Of a stretch of DNA of 64,000 nucleotides, positions 1-11,200 are shown one piece after another (the first letter of the stretch is position 1; each line of letters opens with the position of its first letter). The translations under genes and the position numbers were made by a program. The DNA comes from Zanthoxylum bungeanum. Lineage: Eukaryota > Streptophyta > Magnoliopsida > Sapindales > Rutaceae. The DNA lies in assembly GCA_019454045.1 (NCBI GenBank), contig SKCR01026832.1:1-64000 (forward strand). Direction: 5' to 3'. Under the pieces are notes generated by a model, which was given only the letters and a program-made list of their open reading frames with translations, had not been told where the DNA came from and searched no databases.

Positions 1-585
1 GTGCATTGGTTCACACCCAATGAACATCTAGAGGCCAGACCATGAAAGGTTTCTGACATATATGGTATCAAAGTGTGGAGGATCTCATACAAAATTAATG
101 TTATACTATAGTCAAATGATCATATATGCTACTCGACTCGAGGAGATTCCTATTGACGGTGGTGTGTACTTCCCACTATTAGGAATCACCTGTGAGTCAT
201 TCAGTATTCGGTCCAACCAATACCCACACGTTTATACGAGCTTCCAAAGCTTATAGTACAACGGGTTAAACCATTGGAACTCCAATTCCAATATACAACA
301 TGTGCTAGTCTTCTAGGTTATAGGAATTCGACCGTATTTCAAAACCAACGACTAGAAATATTTACTTTAAGAATAGTTTACAACAGTAATACTTATCCTA
401 ATGTCGGACCACCTATTGACTATTCTAAGGTCGATGTCATTCTTAGAAAATTTATACATCAATCTAATATGCATAATGATAATACCATTAATAAGGTATG
501 AAATGAAAATATAGTTATTTTATTAATAAATAATAAAATGTACAATACATTATTCAGATTGGCGCTCTAAGCACCAACACCAACA
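1..585 (-). repeat. Decayed LTR fragment (copia-type)
   Basis: The stretch is a diverged relative of the outer end of the two long LTRs at 35379-37995 and 42178-44793. Shared landmarks appear in the same order: the AAGTGTGGAGGAT block near 72, a CTCGAGGAGATTC-like block near 138, and the terminal GGCGCTCT.AGCACCAAC.CCAACA at about 561-585. The last CAACA would be the LTR start read on the minus strand. Many substitutions make it clearly older than the two later copies. Its other end is off the window. The short open frames here are chance frames. Confidence 0.7.
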
Positions 586-720
586 GTTTTTTTGAAAGCT
601 CAAAATGACATTGGAGCTGTTCTCTTTTAGGATTGATCATAAAGAGAGATCGTGATGGAAAAAACCCTCATAAGTGGGCAAAAATGAATATAGACACTAC
701 AAACAACTTAGGTTTACAAA
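586..720. other. Short unassigned spacer
   Basis: No coding signal or repeat recognised. It begins directly at the end of the LTR scrap and could be internal sequence of that dead element. Confidence 0.4.
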
Positions 721-1220
721 GAGCATGTATGAGAATAGTGATTAGAGGTCATTAGGGAGAGGTCTTAGCTGCCGCAACAAATGTGATTCAGTTTGGGAGA
801 TGTTGAGAGAGCCGAAGCTGAAGTCACTTTATTTGGAATTAATTGTGCCCAAAATGAAGCTTTCTCTACGAATATTATTGAGTCTAATGCTTAAAATATG
901 AGAAAATCTACAATACAACGGAGGTACCACGTCATCTGTGCAACAATCTAATAATCAATTGCCATGCGGAGAGCATGTCTGAGAATGGTGATTAGAGGTC
1001 ATTAAGGAGAGGTCTTAGTTGTCGTAACAAACGTGATTCAGTTTGGGGGATGTTGAGAGAGTTGAAGCTGAAGTCATTTTGTATGGAATTAATTGTGCCC
1101 AAAGTGAAGCTTTCTATACAAATATTATTGAGTCTAATGCCTAAAATATGAGAAAATCTATAATACAACGGATGTATCACGACATCCGTGTAACAATCCA
1201 ATAATTCATTGCCACGCGTG
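721..1220. repeat. Two tandem copies of a 250-bp unit
   Basis: Unit 1 (721-970) and unit 2 (971-1220) begin with GAGCATGT.TGAGAAT and end with ATTGCCA.GCG. They run in parallel throughout with scattered substitutions, and the lengths agree to within a base or two. Near the end of unit 2 is a small palindrome, CGGATGT..ACATCCG (about 1161-1185). No open frame of note crosses both units; a 69-codon minus frame in unit 2 is interrupted in unit 1. Confidence 0.85.
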
Positions 1221-2471
1221 CTAAAATATTAAAAAAATAACTGAAAATGGATATTAAATCATATATGTCATTTACTAATTTGTTGGTGATACAACGTCAC
1301 ACATGCCTCTGTTGCATCAAAGAATTACTCCTAAATATATTGAACTTAATTATCAGCAGGATTAAGGCCCGAAAAGGAAATTTATTGCTTGATTCATATA
1401 TTCAAAATGCAATTAGATCATTGATTATATTTGTGATTCAATTAGGTTTATGATACGTTTATGTACTTGTAATCGGAACGAAATGGAATCAGAATGAAAT
1501 AGAATTAGAATGGGCTGGAATGAGAATCGTAAATCAGAGTCATAATAAGTTATTTACTTAACTGTAGGAATCTAAATCAAAATGAAATAATATAACCACT
1601 GATGTGTTTACTTTGTCTAGTAATCGATATGAATTGTTAAAAAGTTACAAAAATACTTTTAGTTATAGTTATATATTAATTATTATTAATTTTTAATGTA
1701 TTAAATTACTAAATATTACATTATTCTTTTATTAAAATATTAAATATCATTTTATTATTAATTATTGATCATTTAAGTATTAATTAATTATTACTTTAAT
1801 AATTAATTATTAATGTATTAAAGTACTAAATATTAAATTATTCTTTTATTAAATTATTCTTTTATTAAAATGTTAAATATTTTATTATTAATTATTGATT
1901 AATTATTAATATATTTTATTTATTATTTATAAATTAATATTAATTAATTATTTTAGGGGCAATACTATAATTTCTCATCAATAATGAGAATGATAATCTC
2001 ATTCTCATGGAGGATGGTGAGAATAAGACTCTCATTCCTGATTTACAAATGTGTGGGTCACACTCTCATTTTCATTCTCATTTTTATTTAATTTTAAAAA
2101 TTAAACAACTTTAATGGAATGATTTCCTTAATTCTCATTACTCTCAAGTAAAAACACCATTAGAGTATATAATGAAGCTGCTTATGAAAAAAGTATCGGG
2201 TGAGTGAGATTTCTATCCCATCCAAATATTTTAAAATTATAAAGTGTGATCCAAAAATTACAAATCATTAACCCAAAAAATAGTTTTTATTGGGTAAATA
2301 TCCGGGCTATCCGTCCATACAAATCCGGATATTGGGCCTAAACGATGAAAACAGAGACAAACCACAATGTGCATTATTATTAACATTTGATTGAGTTAAC
2401 CAGAAGAAGAGTGAAACTGAAGGCAGCTGGGTTCCTATTAACAGTTGCCGTACATAACAGAGAAAAGAGGC
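1221..2471. other. AT-rich region upstream of MPDU1, possible foldback element
   Basis: The first part is non-coding. From about 1480 to 2160 two GAATGAGAAT/GTAAATCAG-rich stretches (about 1500-1570, and the reverse complement of about 1970-2140) flank a very AT-rich core. This resembles a MITE-like foldback, but I could not fix its ends or target duplication. The last 300 bp should hold the MPDU1 promoter and 5' leader; no convincing TATA box was picked out. Confidence 0.35.
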
Positions 2472-4659
2472 ATGGATTTCTTAGGCATTGATATTGGCTG
2501 CGCAATCCGATCTTTACGAGATGGCAAATTCCCAGAAAAAGATTGCTTTCTGACTCTCATTTCGAAGCTCCTCGGCTACTTCGTCATCGCCCTTTCCACC
2601 ACCGTCAAACTCCCTCAGGTCAGGTCTTACTTCATTACATCACCTCTCTCTACTTAACCCTTAATTTAATTAGGTACTATGAGTTCATTTTATTTTATTT
2701 TTTTAATTTTTGTTGTGCAAATTTTAGATATTGAAAATCTTGAAGCATAGAAATGCAACTGGGATTAGTGCTGCAGGCATTGAGCTACAAATAGTTGGGT
2801 ATACAATTGGTCTGGGGTATTGTATTCACAAAGGGCTTCCCTTTTCAGCTTATGGGGAGTTGACTTTTCTTTTGATCCAAGGTATTTGCTTTCAATATAG
2901 AAACTTTTTGGGTTTATTCTTTATGAAATTGTAATTTTTAGTCGTTTATGATCTTTATATCATCTAGTCAGGGAAATTGTTATTTCAGTACCAGAGTCAA
3001 AAAATTAGAGAAAAGGAGAACTTTATTAGGATTAGCACTAGAAGTTTGTTAAACTTCTTTTGTTCTAGGTTGCTAGGTCATTTAGGGGTTTTGGATGAGC
3101 GGGGGCAGAGCTGTTACGTGTGCGTGGGGGCAGTTGCTACACTCAATCCTAAAAAATTGTTACATGTGTCCTACAGATTAATGAAAAGTCTGATTTGTTA
3201 ATGAGATAATTTTGATTTGCCCATATCCATCACTTTTTTTGAAAATAAAATTTCACTGAATCAATGTTTTTGGCTACGTGACTGTAGATGAGGTGTTGTT
3301 ATTTTGATGAAATTGTGCTGTGTGGTGAATCTGATGCTAAATCCTTGAGAAGAGGATATAACACAATTTCTCTGTTGTTTGTCTATTGCAGCATTAGTTT
3401 TAATTGCTATAATCTACTACTATTCACAACCAATTGGTAACACAACATGGATCAGGGCTCTACTGTATCCTGCCTGCTTTTCCATATCATTTTATTTTCC
3501 TGCTTTTTTTTTTTAATATAATTTTAATATCCAAGTATAGAGTTTACATAGTCAGCTTTTCTCTTGACCTGATGGTATTTCAGATATTGTGCTATAGCAC
3601 CAACCATTTTAGGTGGACAAATTAATCCCATTCTTTTTGAAACTCTATATGTGAGTAGCAATGTTTACCTTCTAGTCTTCATTAGCCAAATACTATTAGT
3701 TCCTTTCCTTCCGCTCTGCTATCTTATTGATATACACTCGGGGATAATATGCACCCATATACAAATCCAAACGTTCAGAATTTTGTTGTTTTGTTTACTT
3801 CAATTCTAAAATTATGTATCTTTGATGCTTGTGTTATGTGGAAATGATCTGATACAGGCATGCCAGCATGTCATATTTGTCTTTGCTAGGGTCCCACAAA
3901 TATGGACGAACTTTAAAGTAAGTAAAAAAAATTCCCGGTGGGATATTACAACTCCGACTCTTGTATCATCTGTAAGAGAAAATATCTAATTTCAGAGATC
4001 TGTAACTATTTATTGAGCAGAATAAAAGTACCGGACAGCTCAGCTTCTTGTCATGTTTCATGAATTTAGGTGGTTCCATGGGTGAGTTCATATTGTTTAT
4101 TGAAGTAGTGTTGGGTAATAGACTATGATGTTATAAGTTCTTTTGCATGAAGAACTTATCATTTCTTTTTAATTCCACAGTGAGAGTTTTTACGAGCATC
4201 CAAGAAAAAGCTCCAACAAGTGGTATCCTTATCTACTTTTTCTTAGTTGTTATTGCATGAGTTTCTCCAAGGAATTATTGCGTGACATGTGTTTCACAAT
4301 AAAGTTATCTTTTGTAACTAAAGCAAATTTACTATGAAGTGGTAATTTTAAGTTTAGCATGTGTGTAGGTTTTGTGAAGGGAAACTTTTGTCATGATCTT
4401 ACTTAACTTACCTACTATGCAATTTTCTGGTTGACAATAGATGCTGCATTAATTTCTACCTAATGAGTTTTATTTTGTTTTTTTTTTCTATTGAGAGTGA
4501 GCTTTGCAGTTGCTTATTTAATCTGCATGTGCCCAAGTATGTGCTGTCCTTAATTCTTTTGAAGTTATGATGGGCGCTACAAGGGCAGCCTTGCTCAATG
4601 GTGCAGTCCTGAGTCAGATCATCATATACCAAAAGCATCAAGACAAGAAAGATAAGTAA
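2472..4659 (+). CDS. MPDU1: Mannose-P-dolichol utilization defect 1 (MPDU1) homologue, PQ-loop membrane protein, 8 exons
   Basis: Exons read by eye: 2472-2618, 2728-2881, 3392-3464, 3584-3650, 3858-3917, 4021-4081, 4181-4222 and 4565-4659. All introns have GT..AG ends and the phases join without a break to 232 codons plus TAA. The product starts [15 protein letters not shown] and carries two PQ-loop prolines/glutamines, KLPQ (residues 46-49) and RVPQIW (158-163). These are separated by hydrophobic helices typical of the seven-span MPDU1/Lec35 family of the ER membrane. In animals this protein is needed to use dolichol-phosphate mannose and glucose for N-glycans and GPI anchors. Length is close to the Arabidopsis homologues, about 239 residues from memory. 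I chose the ATG at 2472 because family proteins begin MD(F/Y)LGID; an in-frame upstream TTG is irrelevant. The C-terminus ends lysine-rich (HQDKKDK). The last intron is the least certain boundary. Confidence 0.93.
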
Positions 4660-7600
4660 GTATAAGGGGAAGAGGTTATAGGTATGTTCCACTCTGTTGA
4701 CACCACAAGGTTTGACAGGTTTGGCAAGTGAGCCACCATTGGAAGGCCAAGGTTTTATCTTTCTGCCGCCATGTAATGTTCTAACTGAGTTTATGTAATG
4801 GTTCAAACTTAATTGAAGTTGGTTTTGGCCCAGCTTGCTTACATAAAGAGAATGTGATTTGAATATTCAGTGGTCAAGGGAATTTATCGTTTTTGGGTAA
4901 TTATAAAACTTTTTTAATCAAATTTGAGCAGTAAATTTTTACACCCCTCTTGGACACAAACACCCATCTCTTTCATCTATTTTTTATTTATTTTTTTTCT
5001 TCAATTTTATTTTTAAAAACAGCCCCATGGCAACCAAGCTGTCATTGCAGCAGCTGCTGCCATTTCCATTTCCATTTCCTTGGCAGCAAATTGCTGCCAT
5101 GCTGGGATGATTTCCCTTGCTGCAGAATTTTGTGAAAGATTGATTGGAAGTGTCTTATATTACGTACATTAATTAGAGTGATTATTACAACTTAAAAACC
5201 AGTTGAAAAAGGGAAACAGAGGGGTGCTGCGTAGAATGGAAATCTTGCGAAGTTTTCCAAAGCTATACCAGTTAGCTAGCCAGAACCAGTTCTGATGCTT
5301 GGGTTCCTTCTAAATTTTGGCAATTCGAAGGCAACGTCCGCAAATGGGTTTTGTAGTCACCACGCTTCCACGACTTCAAATTTGGGGGAAAAAAACACCA
5401 ATTTGCTCTATAGAAGCCTCAAAGTCAAAACAGCAAAAACCCTCTGCCCTCCAGTGATACCTGGGCTCATAAAATAATTCAAGTAATGACCAAGTCAAGC
5501 ATCTCAAGACTCTTGACCAGGCTAACACTCGAATCTCTCGCAGGATTTAGATTACAATGTAACAAAATGATTGATTCTAACCTTATTGACAAAAGATAGG
5601 ACAACTTCTATTCAAGTTTATACCTTCACCAAAACATAAGCACACCACTTAAACAAACAAACCACTGGAGGTTCCAATGCTAACAGTAACAATTACAAAG
5701 TATCCTTATCTTTGTCGAGGAAATACCAGTAAAGCGGGAATCATAATGAGGTCGTGACTCTTACTTCCAAACCAAACCAAACCAAACCAAAAAACATTAT
5801 TCCAATTGGAGAGGTTGGTTAGATAGATTTTTTAACACTATTATACTATTACATATTTGTTCAGAATTCATGTCATAAAAATTTAACAAATTTTACGTTA
5901 ATTGTCCAGACCTACCCTAACTCTGTTTGTCACAGCTCTTTTTTCTGTTTGCAAGCCTAAAACATCAGGGACCAGCTATCCAAAGATATTCCAACTTTTA
6001 ACTCTTCCTTCTTTAAAAAATAAAACCCCGATTTACTCCATCCAACTCCTCCTACTTCAATGACAAAGTCACTGCAAAATTTACTTTGTTTTCATATGAC
6101 AGAAGATCGCTCCCATTTTGACATCACAGGACCAAGCATTACCTGGGTACTAGATCCTAAATTGGAATAAGATTCTCCAACCTAACTCATTTTATAGAAG
6201 GGAATACCGGTCACAATCAACCCAACTCACCATCAAAAAAACCAAGCTAATAGTTGGTTCAATCTCTAAAGGGTTGATGCATATATATCGCACCAGAACT
6301 ATCAAAATCCACATAAGAGTGTCTCCCAGTTCTTAAAAATAACTAATGTTCTAAAAAACTTTAGAACAATAAGCACTAGTCGGGCGGTGACTCAAGGTAA
6401 GAAAATTAATCGGAAATTAAGGATTTCCATAATTAGATTTAAGGTTTGGTGTGATTTAGACAAATTAATCATGATGAATATTATTTGTATAATGGGTATG
6501 ATTTATAGAGGGCCAATTTGATGAGAAACTAACAAAAATTGAAGAAATTAGAATTTTTGAAATTACCGTTTATGTTTTAAATTAGTGTGTTTTTTTTTTG
6601 AATTGATGAGTTAGACATGATTTTGTAAAATTAAGATTAGGGCTAGGGTGCAACATCCGGCAGAAAAAACACCAATTTCAAATTCTACATTAGGCAACGG
6701 CTGTTGACCAACGATTTTCACGGTGAAATTTCGTCAGAATGGATGAAAAATGCAGCCCATTCTGACAAATACCCGGCCCCAACAATTTGGGGATAGGTAC
6801 GGCGACCATAGGCCACTCTAAATGCAATACTGAGCTCAAACGTGCCGCCTAGGCAACGCCTTTTAAGACATTGAGAATAAAATCAGTTAACCACTAGGAC
6901 TCGCATCACTTCCCTTGTTCACCTGCTCCTAGAAACCCAGCGATTATGCTTAGTGAATCAAGCATTTGCAGATCCAAAAACTAGTCAAATATTCAATATC
7001 AACTACCATTAATTGCACTTCCTCAAAACAGTGGACTCGAATTGGCTGGAATATTCAGAAGTCTACACAAGTCCCACTATCCAGCTCAATTTCCAGAATC
7101 CATGAACAAAATCATACATTTGATATTTGATATATTGTCCTAAAGCAGTTTACAGTGAATCAACTCCATAATTGAGCTAAAGCCAACTGGTGTCTGGTAC
7201 TTATGTATTACATAATTTGTGCTTAACTACAAAATAACAAAGTTACAAAACTTCCTATTAAGACTTCAGACGCGCTAACATTTACCCAATGTTCTTCTAT
7301 TTTCCTTGACCTTTCGGCACTGGGCAGGCGTCAGCCCTCAAACATTGTCTCACGACTTTGTGGAGACCTTTATTTTTGGTAAACAGTAGACCAAGCCTGT
7401 TCACCATTTCAATTCAGAAGACAATAATAAACAAGCATACAGCACAGAATTTAAATACACGGATAAACTCTGATAACATTTACCCAATGTACTATTATTG
7501 CAGTTGTAGTTCATACAAACATAGTATGTGGGAAGCACCTTCTTAGCATGTCAACAATCTTTTAACCTAATTACACTACACGTTAGATTATCAGGATTCT

Positions 7601-7885
7601 GGTAATATCCTCGAAAGCAATTGCTGTTGATGGTTAGGCTACCGAATATAGAAATGTAAATTCAAATGAACAAGAAGTTAACACAGAAATTAAAACAAAC
7701 AAAGAAATAAAAGAAAATAAATAAAAAACGATTGCTTTTTTTTTTTTTTTTGAAAGTTTAAATTCAGAAGACAATGATAAACAAGCACACAGCACAGTAA
7801 TTAAATACACAAGAGGACAGAATCAGACAATCCAAGAGAAAAATAATGTTAAACACAGTTGAAGAACCAAGTTCAGGTTTTATAG
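4660..7885. other. Intergenic region between the convergent genes MPDU1 and VFB
   Basis: It must contain both 3' UTRs, since the genes point at each other. I see no coding gene. Notable minor items: a GCAGCAGCTGCTGCCATTTCC-like low-complexity patch near 5047-5100, a short (AAACC)n run near 5766-5790, a stretch with GGCGGTGAC and GCCGCCTAGGCAACGCC near 6380 and 6843 that may mark an old short element, and a poly-T tract at 7737-7753. Short open frames here lack any family signature. Confidence 0.6.
7411..7815. repeat. Direct duplication of about 54 bp, 350 bp apart
   Basis: AATTCAGAAGACAAT.ATAAA followed by CAAGCA.ACAGCACAG occurs at 7411-7464 and again at 7763-7815. A separate short block, ACATTTACCCAATGT, occurs at about 7277 and 7478. 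These suggest small local duplications downstream of the VFB stop codon. Confidence 0.7.
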
Positions 7886-9457
7886 TTAACTGTTTCTTGA
7901 ACTGCTATTACCACTTGACCATCTCCTCAAAGAGGAAGCCAACAAACTTCTCCTGCTCATTAGCCCCAACCTTGATTTGAACGATGTTGATCGAGTATTA
8001 CTACTTGATGCAACACTAGGTAACACAATACCATTCTCTTGAACTACGCCATCACTAGCATCTTGATGTTCCGTCTCACCACTATCTAAGTTGACAGCAA
8101 CACATTCCCTCCTCGCTCTCAACCAATCCGCGCCATCAGTAGTCACTCCTCTACACTTCTTCACTTTCACTTTGACCAAGTTCGGACACCCACTAGCCAG
8201 CGCTTCCATTCCTTGATCAGAAACAGGACAACTCTTAATACAAAGCTTCTTCAAAGCAACACATTTTTCAGCTATGCAAGATATTTCCAAATCCCCAACA
8301 GTATCACTACTACACAAGGCTAATCGCTCTAGATTTTGACAATTTGAAGCTATAACTTCTAGACTCAACCTGGTAGGATTCACACCAATAAGAACTAACT
8401 CTTGTAAATTAGGGCAACATTTTGCAACGGCTATTAGTCCTTCATCACCAATACGATAGGCTTTCCATCCATCAATGTGGAGTTTTCTCAATAGTTTACA
8501 TCGTTCAGCTATAGCGGCGAGTCCAAGATTTGTACACTGGGGAGTTTTGACCAGATGCAGAACTTCTAGATCCAAACAATTGGATATCGCAGCGAGTCCC
8601 ACATCGGTGACTTGGATTTTCTCAAGGTGGATCTCCACCAAACTTGTGACCCGACCCGTTAGCAGTTGAAGAAGCTTGTCCCAATCGCCAGAGCACCTAA
8701 AAAGTTTTAAAGTTCTTAGATTCTTTGCCCCTATCATTAGGGGACCAAAACACTGTCCATTGTAAAGTTCTTTTAGGCAAATTGTTTTAAGCGAAGAGGC
8801 AGCCTCGCCGGGTCCAATCGGCTCAGCCGTGGCTCCGTCTGTGATTCCCCGAAGCCGTTTGATGGATAACTCTTCAAGAGTCGAGCAGTTATCGAGAACT
8901 GCATTCATGCCTTTGGCTCCAAAAGTGCAAGACCCACATGAAAGCTTCTTCAAACCCCTGCAGTTTTTAGCAAACACAGACATTCCGGCGTTGGTTAGCT
9001 CGCGGCAAGCGCGGAGTTTCAGGCGCGTGAGGTTTCGGCACTTTAGGGAAATTAAAACAAGCGCGTCGTCCCCGATGCTCACGGATCTACGGTCGCATTT
9101 GAGAGCGAGTTTCGTGACGACGTCGAATCGGGAGAAGAGAGAAGGAATCATAGGGAGGAGATCTGATTGGGCGTTTAGAGAGAGACGGTGACGGCTCTGC
9201 CCCTCGATCCTGAGCCAGCGCCGACAGACGAGAGAGCACCTTTTGCGGTCACCAGAACTAAGAGACTGGAAAATACAAGCCAAGCACTCGTCTGGGAGAT
9301 TTGATATGTAATCAGAGTCTGCTCCATCGGGAAGTTCGTTATTGTTTTCGTCAGCTTCCATCGGGGAGATCACAGCCGTTGATTTGGACTTGTATCGTTG
9401 GCTGCGGTTAGATTCTCGGTGACTATGGATTGCGGCCGTCGAAGCTGACTGGCCCAT
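7886..9457 (-). CDS. VFB: VFB/SKIP2-type F-box and leucine-rich-repeat protein, single exon
   Basis: A 523-codon uninterrupted frame. Residues 51-92 form an F-box (SNLPDECLACIFQSLSSGDR, then LVCRRW), which would bind the SKP1-like adaptor of an SCF ubiquitin ligase. Residues about 110-455 are a run of degenerate cysteine-containing LRRs (repeated L..L.L..C, ..C.NL..L) that should hold the substrate. The N-terminus MGQSAS fits a myristoylation-type start, and the C-terminus is a Ser/Arg-rich tail. Start, length (about 520 residues), intronless structure and domain order match Arabidopsis VFB1-3 and SKIP2, relatives of the auxin and ethylene F-box proteins. I cannot say which family member is the orthologue; synteny with MPDU1 points to VFB3. 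The frame is intact with no sign of decay. The upstream region carries a co-oriented LTR (see 9690-9989). Confidence 0.95.
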   Translation of the reverse strand: MGQSASTAAIHSHRESNRSQRYKSKSTAVISPMEADENNNELPDGADSDYISNLPDECLACIFQSLSSGDRKRCSLVCRRWLRIEGQSRHRLSLNAQSDLLPMIPSLFSRFDVVTKLALKCDRRSVSIGDDALVLISLKCRNLTRLKLRACRELTNAGMSVFAKNCRGLKKLSCGSCTFGAKGMNAVLDNCSTLEELSIKRLRGITDGATAEPIGPGEAASSLKTICLKELYNGQCFGPLMIGAKNLRTLKLFRCSGDWDKLLQLLTGRVTSLVEIHLEKIQVTDVGLAAISNCLDLEVLHLVKTPQCTNLGLAAIAERCKLLRKLHIDGWKAYRIGDEGLIAVAKCCPNLQELVLIGVNPTRLSLEVIASNCQNLERLALCSSDTVGDLEISCIAEKCVALKKLCIKSCPVSDQGMEALASGCPNLVKVKVKKCRGVTTDGADWLRARRECVAVNLDSGETEHQDASDGVVQENGIVLPSVASSSNTRSTSFKSRLGLMSRRSLLASSLRRWSSGNSSSRNS

Positions 9458-9689
9458 CCACGGCGAGCTGAAGAATCAACGATTAAGATTTGGCCACTGC
9501 TTTGTTATCCTGGGGCACTACCTTAGTAAAACTTAGATTGAGCTAAGGCAAGCCTACTGTCAGGACAGGAGCCTCCTCGCTTCCAAGAACACGAAATTGG
9601 ATTTCAATTTGGCTTTTTCTGGAGTTTTATTTTTTTATTTTTAGCCTTTTTTGATAAAATACTTTTCTGGTTTTTCCAATCAGTTTATT
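9458..9689 (-). promoter_or_regulatory. VFB 5' leader and proximal promoter region
   Basis: Non-coding DNA between the VFB start codon and the nearest retroelement debris. No clear TATA box is seen in this short interval. An upstream LTR with a TATA-like box is therefore close enough to matter. Boundaries are estimated. Confidence 0.4.
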
Positions 9690-9989
9690 TATGATTTAAG
9701 CGTCCCAGGTGTATTCGCTACCTCATTTGAATTTTAAATCACACGATTTTTATTATAAAATAAGAGAAAAATAGAATAGATTAGAGTACCAGAGTAGAAT
9801 ATCTTGTAAAGTTACAAAATTTATTATCATTTTTAAATGAATAAGTTTACAAGAGTTACTATATATATTTATAGGGTGAGATTGTGGTGAGATTATTATT
9901 CATAAATAATACGGGATAAATTACAAATATAAAAGTCAAAATAGAATATAAAAACTATTAAAGTAAAAGGACTACTCACATTTACAACA
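9690..9989 (-). mobile_element. 3' LTR of a decayed copia element upstream of VFB
   Basis: On the minus strand the sequence starts TGTTGTAAATGTGAG at 9989, directly after a purine tract (AATGGGGAG), as expected for the start of a 3' LTR. A TATAAATA box on the minus strand lies at 9866-9873, about 410 bp before the VFB start codon and pointing the same way. The far end of the LTR (about 9690) is a guess because no second LTR or target duplication was found. Confidence 0.6.
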
Positions 9990-10443
9990 CTCCCCATTGG
10001 GTCCTATAATTTTAATTTCATACAATGTATTTGACCTTTGGATATTTATAACGTTGCCTTGTTAAAACTTTATTAGTAAAATCCAATGGGATAAAACATG
10101 GTCGAAGGAAAAAGAGTATAATGTCCTTTTATCTAATAGTAGTTTTTCACCCCAATGAACACGCTCCCCTGATGAAATGCTCCCCTTTAAAAGATATCAT
10201 TGAGATAATTTACTAAGTCAATGCATACCAATGCTATATATAAGCTTCTCAAAAGATGATGTCGATAAAATTTGGATAAATTGCTCTGTTAGAGCTCAAG
10301 AGTATAGAAGACTTTTGGTGAGATGTGTTTGATTTTGTCTCCCTTGATGTACCATCTTCTAATTTGTGCAATACATGCAACATAATCTCCATATATCATT
10401 GTTGGAATATTTATAACAGTGATAAGAACCTGCCTGAAACAAG
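9990..10443 (-). pseudogene. copia RNase H C-terminal remnant
   Basis: Minus-strand frames encode YGDYVACIAQIRRWYIKGDK, then IKHISPKVF, and after a frame change STSSFEKLIYSIGM. These match the end of copia-type RNase H (ACVxQ...GYIKxDxxKHI and LPTxxFxKLxxxIGM, known family patterns). A purine tract and the LTR at 9690-9989 follow. Everything upstream of the RNase H tail is gone, replaced at about 10443 by another element. Confidence 0.8.
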
Positions 10444-11200
10444 CCAAGCAAATCCCTCCACGTGTTCTAAGCCCCAAGAACCGCGAATCTTGATTTTTTT
10501 GTAAGAACAAAATCATTCCAAGATCAAGTTCAATCCTTAAGGAACTTTGCCCTTAAGAACCTTTCTTTATTTCTTTGGAGAATATTGAACAACGATATAG
10601 CGCCACAGCGCTTGACACACGTTGATAAGCTTTTGTTCCGTAAAACCAAGGAAGAACCCATTCACTCAAGATGACACAAGCCACTTTGTTTTGTAAAAAA
10701 TATGTTCTTAATTAATTATCAATTACAATGAATAATGCCCCTTTAAATAGGTGGCTAACCCTAATTCTACCCAAATATAATAAAAACCTAGTAAAATAAA
10801 CCCAATAACACATAAAATACTTTAAAATTTCGTGCATGGGCTTTCTAATTTAATTAAAGTTCAGCCCAATACTTAAACATCACATAACCTTAAAAATATG
10901 AAACATAAAAACTGTAGAGATAACTTGCTTCTGTATTTTGACTAAGAAGGCTACTGAATTGGACTTTGATGTATACTACAAAGTTGTAGATCCATGCGGC
11001 CTCTTTATAATGCAACTTGAATCACTAAAATCGGACATCGAATGAGAAAATTACGTCCAAAATATGAAGACTGCGCAAATCCCGCCACTACTAATGCACC
11101 ATTCAGAAATTAAGCCCGAAATCAATCAAGGCAGCCTATGCACATCCAAAACTCATTTCATTCTTGACTTAGACATAATAAAGCCTTCATATAAAGTCTC
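10444..11200 (-). mobile_element. Probable 3' LTR of a chromovirus-like gypsy element
   Basis: Reading the minus strand from the gag-pro ruin at 11.2-12.5 kb, the sequence becomes non-coding. It contains a TATA-like CTATTTAAAG (about 10742-10751), an AATAAAG-like signal and a tail resembling the 3' LTR of this element type. It ends at the copia RNase H remnant. LTR start, LTR end and target duplication could not be fixed. Confidence 0.45.

Noticed and set aside
4456..4806. 116-codon minus-strand frame
   Set aside because: It overlaps the last MPDU1 exon and its 3' region antisense and shows no family signature.
4950..5135. Possible small gene at a GCAGCAGCTGCTGCC-rich patch
   Set aside because: Low-complexity repeat, no conserved motif, likely 3' flank of MPDU1.
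8475..9191. Plus-strand frames of 64 and 120 codons
   Set aside because: Antisense shadows of the VFB coding sequence.
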